Shown one piece after another: positions 34,374 to 44,300 of a stretch of DNA of 64,000 bases (positions within the stretch are counted from its first letter, which is position 1; each line of letters begins with the position of its first letter). Location: assembly GCF_024171925.1 (NCBI RefSeq), contig NZ_JAMTCO010000007.1, positions 1 through 64,000 on the forward strand, read 5' to 3'. The notes beneath the pieces are model-generated. The model was given only the letters and a program-made list of their open reading frames with translations, did no database searches and was not told where the DNA came from. The position numbers were made by a program, and so were the translations under genes. The DNA comes from Actinokineospora diospyrosa. GTDB lineage: Bacteria; Actinomycetota; Actinomycetes; Mycobacteriales; Pseudonocardiaceae.

Positions 34374-36073
34374 GCGGTCGGCACCGGTTCCCGTTCCGCC
34401 GCCGCGTCAGCGGGCGGCGGCGGGGGCGAGGACTTCCTCAACCGGATGACCACCTTGTCCGGCGCGCCCTCGAGCACACCACCGGCCGGGTCGTCGCCGG
34501 GGAAGCGGCGGGCCAGGTCGCGCTCCGGGTGGTAGATCTCGCGGATGATCACCACGCAGATGAGCACCACCGCGATGTCGCGCAGCACGACCGTGCCGAG
34601 GAACCACTCCTCCGGCAGGCCCTTGTTGCTCTCGCCGAGGTAGTACATCATCCGCGGCGCCCAGACCAGGGCGTCGATGGTCATCCAGGCGAGCAGCAAC
34701 TTCCACCTGGGCAGCGCGAGGATCGCCAGCGGGACCAGCCACAGGCTGTACTGCGGGCTCCAGACCTTGTTGGTCAGCAGGAACGCGGCCACCACCAGGA
34801 ACGACAGCTGCGCGACCCGCGGCCGGGTCTTGGCGTGCAGGCCGATGAACGCGATGCCCGCGCAGCACGCCACGAACAGCACGGCGCTGACCAGGTTCAG
34901 CCAGGTCGGCGACTCGCCGAAGGGCACCTGGCCGTCGAAGCCCTCCCAGCCGGTGAACTTCATCAGCACGTTGTAGATCGAGTCCGGGTCCGCGCCGCGT
35001 TCGGAGTTGCGCCGGAAGAACTCCCACCAGCCCTGCCGGTACTGCTCCGGGATGATCAACCAGGCGTTGCAGATCGCCCACGTGAACGCGGCCAGACCGG
35101 CGGTGTTCCACCAGTCGCGCATCCGGCCCGAGCGCAGGCACAGGATCAGCAGCGGACCGAGCAGGAACGCCGGGTAGAGCTTCGCCGCGGCGCCGAGGCC
35201 GATGAGGATGCCTGCCACCCCGGTGCGCTTGCGCGACCACGCCAGCAGCGCGGCGGCGGCGAACGCGGTGGCCAGGGTGTCGAAGTTGGTGAACGCGTGC
35301 ACCGCGACCAGCGGGGACAACGCGATGAAGGCGACGTCCCACGGTCTATGTCGGGCCGTTCGACCCGTGGTCCAGATGGTGATCAGCCACGCGATGGACA
35401 GCCACAGCGCGCTGATCGTGAAGTAGATGACCACCGGCAGCGCCGTCGGCAACCACCCCTTGGCGGCGACCTCCATGTAGCCGTGGGTCAGCTTGGCGTT
35501 GACCCACTGGAACATGCCGGTGAGCACCGGGTACTCCATGTACCGCAGCTGCTGGGTCGGCTTGCCCTCGTCGTCGTACCAGGACGTCTTGTAGGGGAAG
35601 GTGTCCGGTTTGTCCAACCGCTCAGCGGTGTAGAGCGGGACGATGTCCGAGTAGCACATCGCCACGAACGGGCGGTTCGCCCGCCAGTCCAGCTCCAGCT
35701 TGTCGCCGGAGTTGTACTGCTGCACGCAGGCGGCCTTGGTGAACCACCCGAGCGCGAGCCCGACCACGGCGAGCAGCAGCGCCACCCGCAGCGGGGTCCA
35801 GAACCAGTGCCTGCCGACCACGGCGTGCCTGCCGAGCGGCCCGCCGAGCGGCCCGGTCGCCCCCCTGCCGATCGACTCCGACCAGGACGGGCGCACCCGC
35901 TCCTGCTCACTGAGCGTCGCGGTGTCGGCGACCTGGCCGACCCCGGGTACGACCACGACCGGGGACTCGTCCGCAACCGGGGAGTCACCCGCCACCGGGG
36001 ACCCGGCCGACGGCTCGGTCCCGATCTCAACCGGTCGCTCGGCCTCGTCTGGCCGCTCTGGATCGCCTGGCAC
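34370..36073 (-). CDS. GT87-type integral membrane glycosyltransferase (Rv0051-like)
   Basis: 567 residues with about 11-12 transmembrane helices between a Pro/Glu-rich cytoplasmic N-terminus (~90 residues) and a polar tail. Features of polyprenyl-phosphate-dependent GT-C enzymes are visible: CYSDIVPLYTAERLD with the acidic pair in the first loop, MEYPVLTG, FTNFDTLATAF, GLGAAAKLYPAFLLGPLL and LLTNKVWSPQYSLWLVP. It is expected to transfer mannose or a related sugar outside the membrane. Its place next to ponA corresponds to Rv0051 in M. tuberculosis. The 3' end overlaps the NOS-like gene by four bases. Confidence 0.87.
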   Translation of the reverse strand: MPGDPERPDEAERPVEIGTEPSAGSPVAGDSPVADESPVVVVPGVGQVADTATLSEQERVRPSWSESIGRGATGPLGGPLGRHAVVGRHWFWTPLRVALLLAVVGLALGWFTKAACVQQYNSGDKLELDWRANRPFVAMCYSDIVPLYTAERLDKPDTFPYKTSWYDDEGKPTQQLRYMEYPVLTGMFQWVNAKLTHGYMEVAAKGWLPTALPVVIYFTISALWLSIAWLITIWTTGRTARHRPWDVAFIALSPLVAVHAFTNFDTLATAFAAAALLAWSRKRTGVAGILIGLGAAAKLYPAFLLGPLLILCLRSGRMRDWWNTAGLAAFTWAICNAWLIIPEQYRQGWWEFFRRNSERGADPDSIYNVLMKFTGWEGFDGQVPFGESPTWLNLVSAVLFVACCAGIAFIGLHAKTRPRVAQLSFLVVAAFLLTNKVWSPQYSLWLVPLAILALPRWKLLLAWMTIDALVWAPRMMYYLGESNKGLPEEWFLGTVVLRDIAVVLICVVIIREIYHPERDLARRFPGDDPAGGVLEGAPDKVVIRLRKSSPPPPPADAAAEREPVPTA

Positions 36074-36255
36074 GCGGCGATGCTACGGCCTGCCGTGTGC
36101 GAACGGGGTAGGGCGGCGGGCAAATAACACCCTGCCGCGCGACCCCGCCCCGGGGTCTCTCGGGGGTCTAACCAGTCACTGTTCCAGCCACCGCCACCAC
36201 CACCGCTGCGGGCCTGATCCACCCCACCTCCCGCCAACCCCACCTCCTGTTCCTG

Positions 36256-36398
36256 CTCGATGGGGCGGACTTGTTTTGCGCGGGGGAGCGACACCCGTAG
36301 CGTTTCCTCGCGGCAGGGCCAGTCTTTTCGGCCCCTGCTGTGCGGACCTGCCACGGGTGTCGTAGGGGCCCCACGCAAAACAAGTTCGCCCCATCGAG
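36256..36398 (+). repeat. Dispersed palindromic element, copy 3
   Basis: 143 bp between the GT87 and ponA genes. Outer arms CTCGATGGGGCGGACTTG / CAAGTTCGCCCCATCGAG, middle arms ACACCCGTAGCG / CACGGGTGTCGT, inner hairpin CAGGGCC...GGCCCCTG. The rest of 36074-36530 holds no gene. Confidence 0.92.
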
Positions 36399-36530
36399 CC
36401 AACCGCACCCCCAACCCCGGCACGGACACACATGGACCGCCCACCCCACGCGCCTCGCCACCAGCTCACGTACTTAGCCACCGGCCACACGCTCTGCCGC
36501 CGGCCCACGCGCTTTGCCCCCAGAAACGAC

Positions 36531-36564
36531 CCAGGGCCGCAGACCCGGTGGTCTGCGGCCCTGG
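36531..36564 (-). terminator. Terminator of the ponA gene
   Basis: Perfect 15-bp stem CCAGGGCCGCAGACC / GGTCTGCGGCCCTGG with a 4-base loop, five bases beyond the ponA stop. On the minus strand GTCGTTTCTG follows. Confidence 0.85.
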
Positions 36565-36568
36565 ACCG

Positions 36569-39448
36569 CTAGTTGTTGCCCGGTAGTGGGACGTCGGTCC
36601 CGGTCGGGTTGGGTGGTGTTGGTTTCGTCGGCCGGGTCTTGGTCGTGGTCGCCGACGGGTCCGGGTCGTCCGGGTCGGTGGTCGTGGTGGTCACCGGCGG
36701 CGGGACCTCGGTCGTGGTCGTCGGCGGGTTGTTCTCCGTCGGCCGCGGCTTCGACTCGCTGGTCGGGGCGGGCTTCTCCGCCTCGCCGATGGGCACGAAC
36801 CGGGGGAAGTTCTCCTTCGGCGCGTCCGCGAGGTAGGCGTTCATGAACTTCTGCCAGACCTTGCCGGGCAGCCCGGAGCCGTAGACCGTCTTGCCGCCCG
36901 CGTCCTTGAGCGGCGCGCCGCTCTCCGCGCTCAGCGCCACCGCGACCGACACCTGCGGGGTGTAGCCGACCATCCACGCCTTCGCGTTGTCGGCGGTCTC
37001 CACGCCCTGCGGGTTGGTGTACTGGTGGGTACCGGTCTTGCCAGCGCACGGCCGGTCCTTGGCGCACTCGATCTTCGAGGACTTCGGGATCGGCAGCAGC
37101 GACTCGGTGACGTTGCGGGCGATCTTGGCGTTGTTGTCCGGGTTGTTCGGGTCGAACGCCAGGCTCTCCGCGTACGCGGGCTCGGCGGCCGCCTCCCACG
37201 CCGCGCCGCCGTCCGGGTACTCGATCTTGGCGACCAGGTGCGACGGCCTGCGCACCCCGCCGGAGGCGAAGGTCGCGTAGGCCGTGGCCATGTCCCTGGC
37301 GCTGACCCGGGTCATGCCACCGCCGATGGCGATGTTGAGGTCGAGCGCCTTGGACAGGTCCGAGGTGATGCCCGCTTCCTTGGCCGCCTCGGCGACACCG
37401 GCGGGTTTCACGTCGTTGTAGACCATGTCGCTGAACACCACGTTCAGCGATTCCTTCATCGCCTGCGCGACCGTGCACTCCCCGCAGCCGGGCTTGCTCG
37501 CGTTCTTGACGACCTTCGACCCGCCGAAGCTCTTGGGCGTGCTGTCGTACATCTCCTGCAAGCCCTTGCCCAGCTTGAGCAGGCCGACCAGGTCGAACGG
37601 CTTGAACGACGACCCGGGTTCCTGCTTGATGTTCGCCCAGTTCGTCCCGTTGGGATCGCTGCCCGGGTAGTAGGCGAGGATCCCGCCGGTCTTCGGGTCG
37701 ACCGCGACCGTGCCCATGTGCATGTTCGCGGGCTGGTTGGCCATCACCTGGCTGACCGACTCCTCGAGCAGCTGCTGCGCGCGCGGGTCGATGGTCGTGG
37801 TGATCTTGTAGCCGTTCTGCTTGAGCCGCGCCTCGTCGTAGCCGAGGTCCTCCAGCTCGGCGGCCACCAGGAACGGGATCTTCGCCCGCGGGCCGGTCAG
37901 CGCGGCCTGCTTGTTGGTCTCCGGGTCCAGCGGCGTGGGGAACGCGGCCGACGCCTTCTCCTCCTGCGACATCCAGCCGTTCTTGACCATCTGGTCGGAG
38001 ACGTAGTCGTAGCGCCGCTGCTGGTACTCCGGCAGCTTCGACTTGGCCGGGGTCTGGATCATGCCCGCCAGCAGCGCCGCCTGCGGGCGGGTGATCTGCC
38101 GCAGGTCGTCGACGCCGTAGTAGGCCTTCGCCGCCGCGGCGATGCCGTAGGCGCCGCGACCGAAGTACACCGTGTTGAGGTACGCGGTGATGATGTACTT
38201 CTTGTCGTAGGTCTTGTTCATCTTGTAGGCCTTCACGACCTCGACCCACTTGCGGGTGAGCGTGGGGTCGTCGTTGCCGCTGGCCTGCTTGATGTACTGC
38301 TGGCTGATCGTCGAGCCACCGCCGCCACCGCCGGTGGCGTTGTTCCACACCGCGCGCATGATGCCGCCGACGTCGAACCCGGAGTTGGTCTCGAAGGTGG
38401 CGTCCTCGGCCGCGTAGACGGCGTGCTTGAGGTCGTCGGGGATGTCCTCGGGCTTGAGCATCACCCGGTTCGCGCCGGAACCGGCGATCTTGGACATCTC
38501 CTGGCCGTTGTTGTAGAGCAGGGTGACGACCTTGGCCTGGCTGGCCGCGACGTCCTCCGGGTTGTCCACGTCGACGAGCTGGTAGGTGATGAAGAAGGCC
38601 AGGATCGGACCGATGATCATCAGGGCCGCGGCGACGTAGATGGTGCGCCGGACCCGCCGCCAGATCTTCTTCTTGCGCATGGCGCGCAGTTCCTCTTCGG
38701 TCGGACCGCGGTCCTCGTCCTCGGGTTCGTCGTTGTAGCCCTCTTCGAGCTCGGGCTCGCGGTGGGTGAGCAGCTGCGGCTCGGACCGGACCTGGCCCTG
38801 ACCGGGCGCCTTGGTCATGAACACCGTCGGCGCCTCACCCGGGCCGGGCCTGCCGATCGCGACCGTCTGGTCGGCGGAGCGGTTCGGGTCGGCACCGCGA
38901 CCGGGGGTCGCCATCGCCATCGTCGGGTCGGCTGGGCCCGGCCCACCGGGCCTGCGCGGACCGGGGCCGCCCGCGGGGCCCATCATCGCCGTCGCCGCGG
39001 GTCCACCAGGTCCACCGGGGCCAGCGGGCCCACCCGGACCACGCTGACCAGGACCTGGGCCGGGCCCACCTGGGCCGGGCCCACCAGGACCGCGACCGCC
39101 GGGACCACCGATCGGACCACCGGGCGGCGAACCGCCGGGACCGGGGCGCCCGGGTCCACCGGGACCACGACCGCCCGGGGCACCCGCAGGCGCGGGACCT
39201 CCCGGACCGGGGCCCGCTTGGCCGCGGCCAGCCGGTTCCTCGGGGCGGCGGGCACCGCGGTCACCGCGCTGCCCGCCCGCACCGTCCGCCGGGCCGTCGC
39301 CGTCGTCCTCCCAGAGCGGGCTCCAGAATCCGGTGCGCTCCTCGGACTGACCGGCGGGTTGCCCCGCCTTGGCGCGGCCCGCGTCCGGGTCGTCGCCGGT
39401 CGGCCACTCCGGCTCCGGCCGTCGACGCTGGTCACTGTGGTCGTTCAC
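36569..39448 (-). CDS. ponA: Bifunctional class A penicillin-binding protein (PonA1-like)
   Basis: 959 residues from a GTG with GGAGG eight bases upstream. A Gly/Pro-rich cytoplasmic tail (1-265) precedes one transmembrane helix (IYVAAALMIIGPILAFFITY, ~270-290). The transglycosylase domain has the catalytic Glu in VYAAEDATFETN (~346), GGGGGGSTISQQYIKQ and AYLNTVYFGRGAYG. The transpeptidase domain has SSFK (~611), SLNV (~666) and KTGT (~803). The tail is Thr/Pro-rich. It polymerises and cross-links peptidoglycan. The N-terminal tail, long even for actinobacteria, may be a phosphorylation or protein-docking region. Position corresponds to Rv0050. Confidence 0.96.
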   Translation of the reverse strand: MNDHSDQRRRPEPEWPTGDDPDAGRAKAGQPAGQSEERTGFWSPLWEDDGDGPADGAGGQRGDRGARRPEEPAGRGQAGPGPGGPAPAGAPGGRGPGGPGRPGPGGSPPGGPIGGPGGRGPGGPGPGGPGPGPGQRGPGGPAGPGGPGGPAATAMMGPAGGPGPRRPGGPGPADPTMAMATPGRGADPNRSADQTVAIGRPGPGEAPTVFMTKAPGQGQVRSEPQLLTHREPELEEGYNDEPEDEDRGPTEEELRAMRKKKIWRRVRRTIYVAAALMIIGPILAFFITYQLVDVDNPEDVAASQAKVVTLLYNNGQEMSKIAGSGANRVMLKPEDIPDDLKHAVYAAEDATFETNSGFDVGGIMRAVWNNATGGGGGGSTISQQYIKQASGNDDPTLTRKWVEVVKAYKMNKTYDKKYIITAYLNTVYFGRGAYGIAAAAKAYYGVDDLRQITRPQAALLAGMIQTPAKSKLPEYQQRRYDYVSDQMVKNGWMSQEEKASAAFPTPLDPETNKQAALTGPRAKIPFLVAAELEDLGYDEARLKQNGYKITTTIDPRAQQLLEESVSQVMANQPANMHMGTVAVDPKTGGILAYYPGSDPNGTNWANIKQEPGSSFKPFDLVGLLKLGKGLQEMYDSTPKSFGGSKVVKNASKPGCGECTVAQAMKESLNVVFSDMVYNDVKPAGVAEAAKEAGITSDLSKALDLNIAIGGGMTRVSARDMATAYATFASGGVRRPSHLVAKIEYPDGGAAWEAAAEPAYAESLAFDPNNPDNNAKIARNVTESLLPIPKSSKIECAKDRPCAGKTGTHQYTNPQGVETADNAKAWMVGYTPQVSVAVALSAESGAPLKDAGGKTVYGSGLPGKVWQKFMNAYLADAPKENFPRFVPIGEAEKPAPTSESKPRPTENNPPTTTTEVPPPVTTTTTDPDDPDPSATTTKTRPTKPTPPNPTGTDVPLPGNN

Positions 39449-39550
39449 GAAAAAGCCTCCCAGACCGGCGCCCCTGGGCGGGACGTCGTTCGGTGGTCAC
39501 GCGCGGCAACGCACAGGTGCTCGCGAGGGGACCCGGTCACGCAAAGCACC

Positions 39551-39946
39551 TCACTCGGCTGCCGTCCTCCTACGGGTGGGGACTCCCCCGGTACCCAGGA
39601 CGTACGACTGCACCAGGTGGTTCCACGAGCAGGTTCGACAAACCTCGACGGTGTAGACGGAGAACTCCTCGAACACCGCTGCCATCCGCGCCAGCTCCTC
39701 CGGCGCGCGGGCCGACCCGGAGGCGTGCTTGAGCTCGTCGCCGTAGACCCAGTTGACATTGGTGAGGTGTTCTTTCCGGCAGACCGGGCAGGTCACGTCG
39801 GTCGGCTGCCCGTGGAACTTGGCGGCGCGCAGCAGGTACGGGTTGGCGTCGCACACCTCGTTGGTGCCGACGCGACCCGAGTAGACCCCGGCGAGCAGCG
39901 ATCTGCGCTGCAACGCGTAGTCGACCACCTGCCGCTGCGTTCGCAC
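39551..39946 (-). CDS. DUF5318 protein (Rv0049-like)
   Basis: 131 residues. It contains two CxxC pairs (VTCPVCRKEHL and VCRTCSWNHLV) that should form a zinc ribbon, and the start RTQRQVVDYALQRRSLLAGV typical of this actinobacterial family. Function unknown. It lies directly upstream of ponA on the same strand, as Rv0049 lies next to ponA1, which suggests a link to cell-wall growth. The gap of 102 bases to ponA contains that gene's ribosome-binding site. Confidence 0.85.
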   Translation of the reverse strand: MRTQRQVVDYALQRRSLLAGVYSGRVGTNEVCDANPYLLRAAKFHGQPTDVTCPVCRKEHLTNVNWVYGDELKHASGSARAPEELARMAAVFEEFSVYTVEVCRTCSWNHLVQSYVLGTGGVPTRRRTAAE

Positions 39947-40153
39947 GAGGACAGCCTACGCGGCCGCGTTATCACGGCGGTGATCCGATTCGCGGCGCCG
40001 ACATGCACCGCCTTCCCCATTCGTGATCAGCGCGTGCCCTGACCGGCCCCGATGCGCCCGGCCGTGCGGCGGCGGGCGGCGCGCGCGGGTGACGTGGTGA
40101 TTGACACAGGCGGTCGAGTTGGCCAAGCTCGCGATGTATCGGCACGATATAAG

Positions 40154-40167
40154 TGACCAGTAGGTCA
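40154..40167. promoter_or_regulatory. Putative PadR operator
   Basis: TGACCAGTAGGTCA has perfect 5-bp arms with an AGTA centre, 43 bases upstream of the PadR start. Autoregulation is likely by position only. Confidence 0.55.
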
Positions 40168-40210
40168 ACCCACATCGTGCGGTGTTCGGTCCTGCGGAAG
40201 GGGGTGCCCC

Positions 40211-40753
40211 GTGCTCGAGTTCGCGATCCTCGGGTTGCTCCACGAGGCCCCGATGCACGGCTACGAGCTGCGCAAGCGCTTGCACGATCTGCTCGGCACG
40301 CTGCGGACGTTCTCCTACGGCTCGCTCTACCCGACACTGCGGCGACTGCTGCGGTCCGGGTGGATCGCCGAGGAGACCCCCGAGGGCGACCGGTCGTGGG
40401 GCAGGCGCGGCAAGCGCGTCTACAAGCTCACCGCGGAGGGCAAGGAGCACTTCGCGGACCTGCTGGCCGACGCGGGCCCGCAGACCTGGGACGACGAGGG
40501 TTTCGGCGTCCACATGGCGTTCTTCTCCCGGACCCCGGCCGAGGTGCGGATGCGCATCCTCGAGGGCAGGCGGCGCAGGGTCGAGGAACGCCGGGAGGGC
40601 CTGCGCTCGTCGATGGCGCGCGCGGGTGAGCAGATCGACCGCTACACCCGGGAGCTGCACCGGCTCGGCCTGGAGACCAGCGAGCGCGAGGTGCGCTGGC
40701 TCAACGAGCTGATCGCCAGCGAGCAGAGCGAGCAGCGCGACCCATCGGATTGA
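40211..40753 (+). CDS. PadR-family transcriptional regulator
   Basis: 180 residues from a GTG. The winged-helix domain reads [20 protein letters not shown], then [16 protein letters not shown] and [11 protein letters not shown]. The C-terminal half is a long helical dimerisation domain ([18 protein letters not shown]). It is directly upstream of ino1 on the same strand; in M. tuberculosis the neighbouring PadR gene Rv0047c has the same place. It may control itself and inositol synthesis. Confidence 0.93.
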   Translation: MLEFAILGLLHEAPMHGYELRKRLHDLLGTLRTFSYGSLYPTLRRLLRSGWIAEETPEGDRSWGRRGKRVYKLTAEGKEHFADLLADAGPQTWDDEGFGVHMAFFSRTPAEVRMRILEGRRRRVEERREGLRSSMARAGEQIDRYTRELHRLGLETSEREVRWLNELIASEQSEQRDPSD

Positions 40754-40824
40754 CCGCGGGCAGGCAGGCGCCTGTGACGAGAGAACCGCGCCACGCGCGG
40801 CTGGAAACGAGAAGGAGAACCGGC

Positions 40825-41916
40825 ATGGGCGAGAACCGCCAGAGCGTGCGGGTGGCCATCGTCGGCGTCGGCAACTGCGCGGCGTCGCTTGTGCAGGGCG
40901 TGCACTACTACCGCGACGCCGATCCGACGACGCGGGTGCCGGGCCTCATGCACGTCCAGTTCGGCGACTACCACGTGCGCGACATCGAGTTCGTCGCCGC
41001 GTTCGACGTCGACGCCAAGAAGGTCGGCCGCGACCTGTCCGAGGCGATCGTGGCCAGCGAGAACAACACCATCAAGATCTGCGACGTCCCGCCGCTCGGC
41101 GTGTCGGTGCACCGCGGCCACACCTTCGACGGCCTCGGCGAGTTCTACCGCGAGATGATCACCGAGTCCGACGAGGAGCCGGTCGACGTGGTCGCCGCGC
41201 TGCGCGAGGCCGAGGTCGACGTGCTCGTGTCGTACCTGCCGGTCGGCTCGGAGGAGGCGGACCGCTTCTACGCCCAGTGCGCCATCGACGCGGGCGTCGC
41301 CTTCGTCAACGCGCTGCCGGTGTTCATCGCCTCGGACCCCGAGTGGGCGGCGAAGTTCACCGAGGCGGGCGTGCCGATCGTCGGCGACGACATCAAGTCG
41401 CAGGTCGGCGCCACGATCACGCACCGGGTGATGGCGAAGCTGTTCGAGGACCGCGGCGTGGAGCTGCAGCGGACCTACCAGCTCAACTTCGGCGGCAACA
41501 TGGACTTCATGAACATGCTGGAGCGCAAGCGGCTCCAGTCGAAGAAGATCTCCAAGACGCAGTCGGTCACCTCGCAGATCCCGCACGAGATGGCCAAGGC
41601 GGACGTGCACATCGGCCCGTCGGACCACGTGCCGTGGCTCGACGACCGCAAGTGGGCCTACGTCCGGCTGGAGGGGCGCTCGTTCGGCGACACCCCGCTG
41701 AACCTGGAGTACAAGCTCGAGGTCTGGGACTCGCCCAACTCGGCTGGCGTGATCATCGACGCGGTGCGCGCGGCGAAGATCGCCCTGGACCGGGGCATCG
41801 GCGGGCCGATCCTCTCGGCGTCCTCCTACTTCATGAAGTCCCCGCCGGAGCAGTACTCCGACGACGACGCCTTCGAGGCCGTGGAGGCCTTCATCCGCGG
41901 CGACGTCGAACGCTGA
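40825..41916 (+). CDS. ino1: Inositol-3-phosphate synthase
   Basis: 363 residues, the size of the actinobacterial enzyme. It converts glucose 6-phosphate to 1L-myo-inositol 3-phosphate with bound NAD+, the first step to phosphatidylinositol, mannosides and mycothiol. The NAD site is [16 protein letters not shown] (~9-24); further hallmarks are [43 protein letters not shown] and [15 protein letters not shown]. The ATG follows GAGAAGGAG. A 19-bp hairpin follows the gene. Confidence 0.97.
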   Translation: MGENRQSVRVAIVGVGNCAASLVQGVHYYRDADPTTRVPGLMHVQFGDYHVRDIEFVAAFDVDAKKVGRDLSEAIVASENNTIKICDVPPLGVSVHRGHTFDGLGEFYREMITESDEEPVDVVAALREAEVDVLVSYLPVGSEEADRFYAQCAIDAGVAFVNALPVFIASDPEWAAKFTEAGVPIVGDDIKSQVGATITHRVMAKLFEDRGVELQRTYQLNFGGNMDFMNMLERKRLQSKKISKTQSVTSQIPHEMAKADVHIGPSDHVPWLDDRKWAYVRLEGRSFGDTPLNLEYKLEVWDSPNSAGVIIDAVRAAKIALDRGIGGPILSASSYFMKSPPEQYSDDDAFEAVEAFIRGDVER

Positions 41917-41997
41917 GACACTCCTCCCGCCACCCACCCCCTCATCCCCGCCCGGCATCGTCCCCGGCTCGGGTGCGCGGGCAGGCGGGACACAAGT

Positions 41998-42039
41998 GCC
42001 GAAGGGCCGCCACCCGTACTCGGGTGGCGGCCCTTCGGC
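41998..42039 (+). terminator. Terminator of the padR-ino1 transcript
   Basis: Perfect 19-bp stem (GCCGAAGGGCCGCCACCCG with its complement) and loop TACT, 82 bases after the ino1 stop. No T-run follows. Confidence 0.85.
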
Positions 42040-42190
42040 GTCTGCGCGTCACGGTTCGGTTGCGCAGCGCGAGGAGCAAGGCGGAGCCGGAGGAGTTCGC
42101 TCGCTGTTCACGTAGATGCCCGCTTCACCTGGTTTCGGACTCCTAGGTTCACGCCGTTCCCACTTGACTGTCCGCACCCACGGAGGCTCC

Positions 42191-44245
42191 GTGACCACCA
42201 CCGACGGCCGGATCTCGCTGCCGCTTTTGCCGCCGAACCACCCGCTTGGCCGCTCCTCGATCACCTGCGAGTACCGGTGTGGCAACGCCTGCTCGCACGA
42301 GGCGCCCAACACCACGGACAACGCCTACTTCGGCGACGTGGTCCGCTCGATCGTCAGCCGCCGCGGCATGTTGAAGGCGGGCGCGGTGCTCGCCGTCGCC
42401 GGTGCCGGGGTCGCGGGCATGGCCGGTACCGCGGCCGCGCACCCCGACCACGGTGGCCACGGCGGTCGTCCGCCGCGCGGCCCCAAGGGCTTGGACTTCA
42501 CCGCCGTCGCGCCCAACCGCGAGGACCGGATCACCACCCCGGAGGGCTACCACAACTCGGTCGTCATCCGCTGGGGCGACCCGGTGCTGCCCGGCGCGCC
42601 CGCGTTCGACTTCGACAAGCAGACCGCCGCGGCGCAGGCCAAGCAGTTCGGCTTCAACAACGACTTCTGCGGGCTGGTGCCCTTCGGCCACGACCGCTGG
42701 CTCATGGTGAGCAACCACGAGTACACGACCGAGTCGGCCATGTTCAAGGGCTTCAGCCAGGCCAACCCGACCGAGGAGCAGGTCAAGATCGGCTGGGCCG
42801 CGCACGGCCTGTCGGTCGTGGTCGTCGAGCGCGACCGGCGCAGCGGCAAGCTGCTGCCCAAGCTCGACCGCCGCTACAACCGCCGGATCACGGTCACCTC
42901 GGAGTTCCAGGTCGACGGCCCCGCCGCGGGCAGCCAGTACCTGCGCACCACCGCGGACCCGTCCGGCCGCAAGGTGTTCGGCACGCTGAACAACTGCGCC
43001 GGTGGCGTCACCCCGTGGGGCACCATCCTCTCCGGCGAGGAGAACTTCAACCAGTACTTCGCCAACGCGGGCTCGGTGACCGAGCCGGTCGCCAAGGCCC
43101 GGCTGTCGCGCTACGGCCTCGCCGGGGCGGCCAGCACCCGCAAGTGGGAGAACTTCGACCCGCGCTTCGACGTGGCCAAGGAGCCCAACGAGGTCAACCG
43201 CTTCGGCTGGATCGTCGAGGTCGACCCGCTCGAGCCGGGTTCCAAGCCGGTGAAGCACACCGCGCTCGGCCGGTTCAAGCACGAGGGCGCGACCATCCAG
43301 ATCGCCCGCAACGGCAAGGTCGTCGCCTACCTCGGCGACGACGAGCGCTTCGACTACATCTACAAGTTCGTGTCGAAGGAGCGCTACCGCCCGGGCGACC
43401 GCGCGCACAACAAGAAGCTGCTCGCCGAGGGCACCCTCTACGTCGCCCAGTTCACCGGTGACAGCCCGGCCACCGAGTTCGACGGCACCGGCAAGCTCCC
43501 CACCGACGGCGAGTTCGACGGCTCCGGCAAGTGGATCCCGCTGGCCTCCGGCGACAAGTCCTTCGTGGACGGCTTCACCGCCGAGGAGGTGTACGTCTTC
43601 ACCCGCCTCGCCGCGGACAAGGTCGGCGCCACCAAGATGGACCGCCCCGAGGACATCCAGCCCAACCCGGTCAACGGCCGCATCTACGCCGCGCTGACCA
43701 ACAACACCGACCGCGGCAAGCCGGGCAAGGAAGGCCCGACCGAGATCAACCCGCGCAACGGCAACAAGCACGGCCACATCCTGGAGTGGGCGGAGAGCAA
43801 GGGCGACCACACCGCGCTCACCTTCTCCTGGAAGCTGCTGCTGGTCTGCGGTGACCCGACCACCACCGACACCTACTTCGGCGGCTACGACAAGACGCAG
43901 GTCAGCCCGATCTCCTGCCCGGACAACGTCGCCTTCGACCGCCACGGCAACCTGTGGATCTCCACCGACGGCAACGCCCTGGGCTCCAACGACGGCCTGT
44001 TCGTGGTGCCGGTGGAGGGCCGCTACCGCGGTTACCTCAAGCAGTTCCTCACCGTGCCCCTCGGCGCGGAAACCTGCGGCCCGGTCATCGAGGACGACTT
44101 CATCCTCGTGTCCGTCCAGCACCCGGGCGAGCTCGACGGCGCCAGCGCCGACAACCCCCTCACCCACTGGCCCGACGGCGGCACGGCCCAGCCGCGCCCC
44201 GCGGTCGCGGTGATCTGGAAGTCCGGCTGCCGCATCGGCGAGTAG
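42191..44245 (+). CDS. PhoX-type alkaline phosphatase (DUF839), Tat-exported
   Basis: 684 residues from a GTG with GGAGG upstream; the frame upstream lacks features. A twin-arginine signal follows an N-terminal cytoplasmic stretch: SRRGMLKAGAVLAVAGAGVA near residues 56-75, ending in GTAAAHP. The mature part is a beta-propeller-like PhoX: NNDFCGLVPFGHDRWLMVSNHEYTT, CAGGVTPWGTILSGEENFNQ, ENFDPRFDVAKEPNEVNRFGW, GDDERFDYIYKF, MDRPEDIQPNPVNGRIYAALTNN and CPDNVAFDRHGNLWISTDG. Members use Ca2+/Fe3+ and release phosphate outside the cell. The long segment before the Tat motif is normal for this family. Phosphate control cannot be seen directly. Confidence 0.92.
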   Translation: MTTTDGRISLPLLPPNHPLGRSSITCEYRCGNACSHEAPNTTDNAYFGDVVRSIVSRRGMLKAGAVLAVAGAGVAGMAGTAAAHPDHGGHGGRPPRGPKGLDFTAVAPNREDRITTPEGYHNSVVIRWGDPVLPGAPAFDFDKQTAAAQAKQFGFNNDFCGLVPFGHDRWLMVSNHEYTTESAMFKGFSQANPTEEQVKIGWAAHGLSVVVVERDRRSGKLLPKLDRRYNRRITVTSEFQVDGPAAGSQYLRTTADPSGRKVFGTLNNCAGGVTPWGTILSGEENFNQYFANAGSVTEPVAKARLSRYGLAGAASTRKWENFDPRFDVAKEPNEVNRFGWIVEVDPLEPGSKPVKHTALGRFKHEGATIQIARNGKVVAYLGDDERFDYIYKFVSKERYRPGDRAHNKKLLAEGTLYVAQFTGDSPATEFDGTGKLPTDGEFDGSGKWIPLASGDKSFVDGFTAEEVYVFTRLAADKVGATKMDRPEDIQPNPVNGRIYAALTNNTDRGKPGKEGPTEINPRNGNKHGHILEWAESKGDHTALTFSWKLLLVCGDPTTTDTYFGGYDKTQVSPISCPDNVAFDRHGNLWISTDGNALGSNDGLFVVPVEGRYRGYLKQFLTVPLGAETCGPVIEDDFILVSVQHPGELDGASADNPLTHWPDGGTAQPRPAVAVIWKSGCRIGE

Positions 44246-44255
44246 TAGGCCCCTG

Positions 44256-44287
44256 GGGCCCGTGCGCTTTCCGCTGCGCACGGGCCC
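44256..44287 (+). terminator. Terminator of the phosphatase gene
   Basis: GGGCCCGTGCGC / GCGCACGGGCCC, 8-base loop, then TAGGTTTG; 11 bases after the stop. The next gene starts 13 bases later, so it likely has a promoter within this hairpin region. Confidence 0.75.
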
Positions 44288-44300
44288 TAGGTTTGCCCCC

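Noticed and set aside
37025-40042. A 1005-codon open frame on the plus strand antisense to ponA
   Set aside because: It mirrors the high-GC third-position pattern of ponA and contains only low-complexity Val/Gly/Arg/Asp runs; ponA has all catalytic motifs on the other strand.
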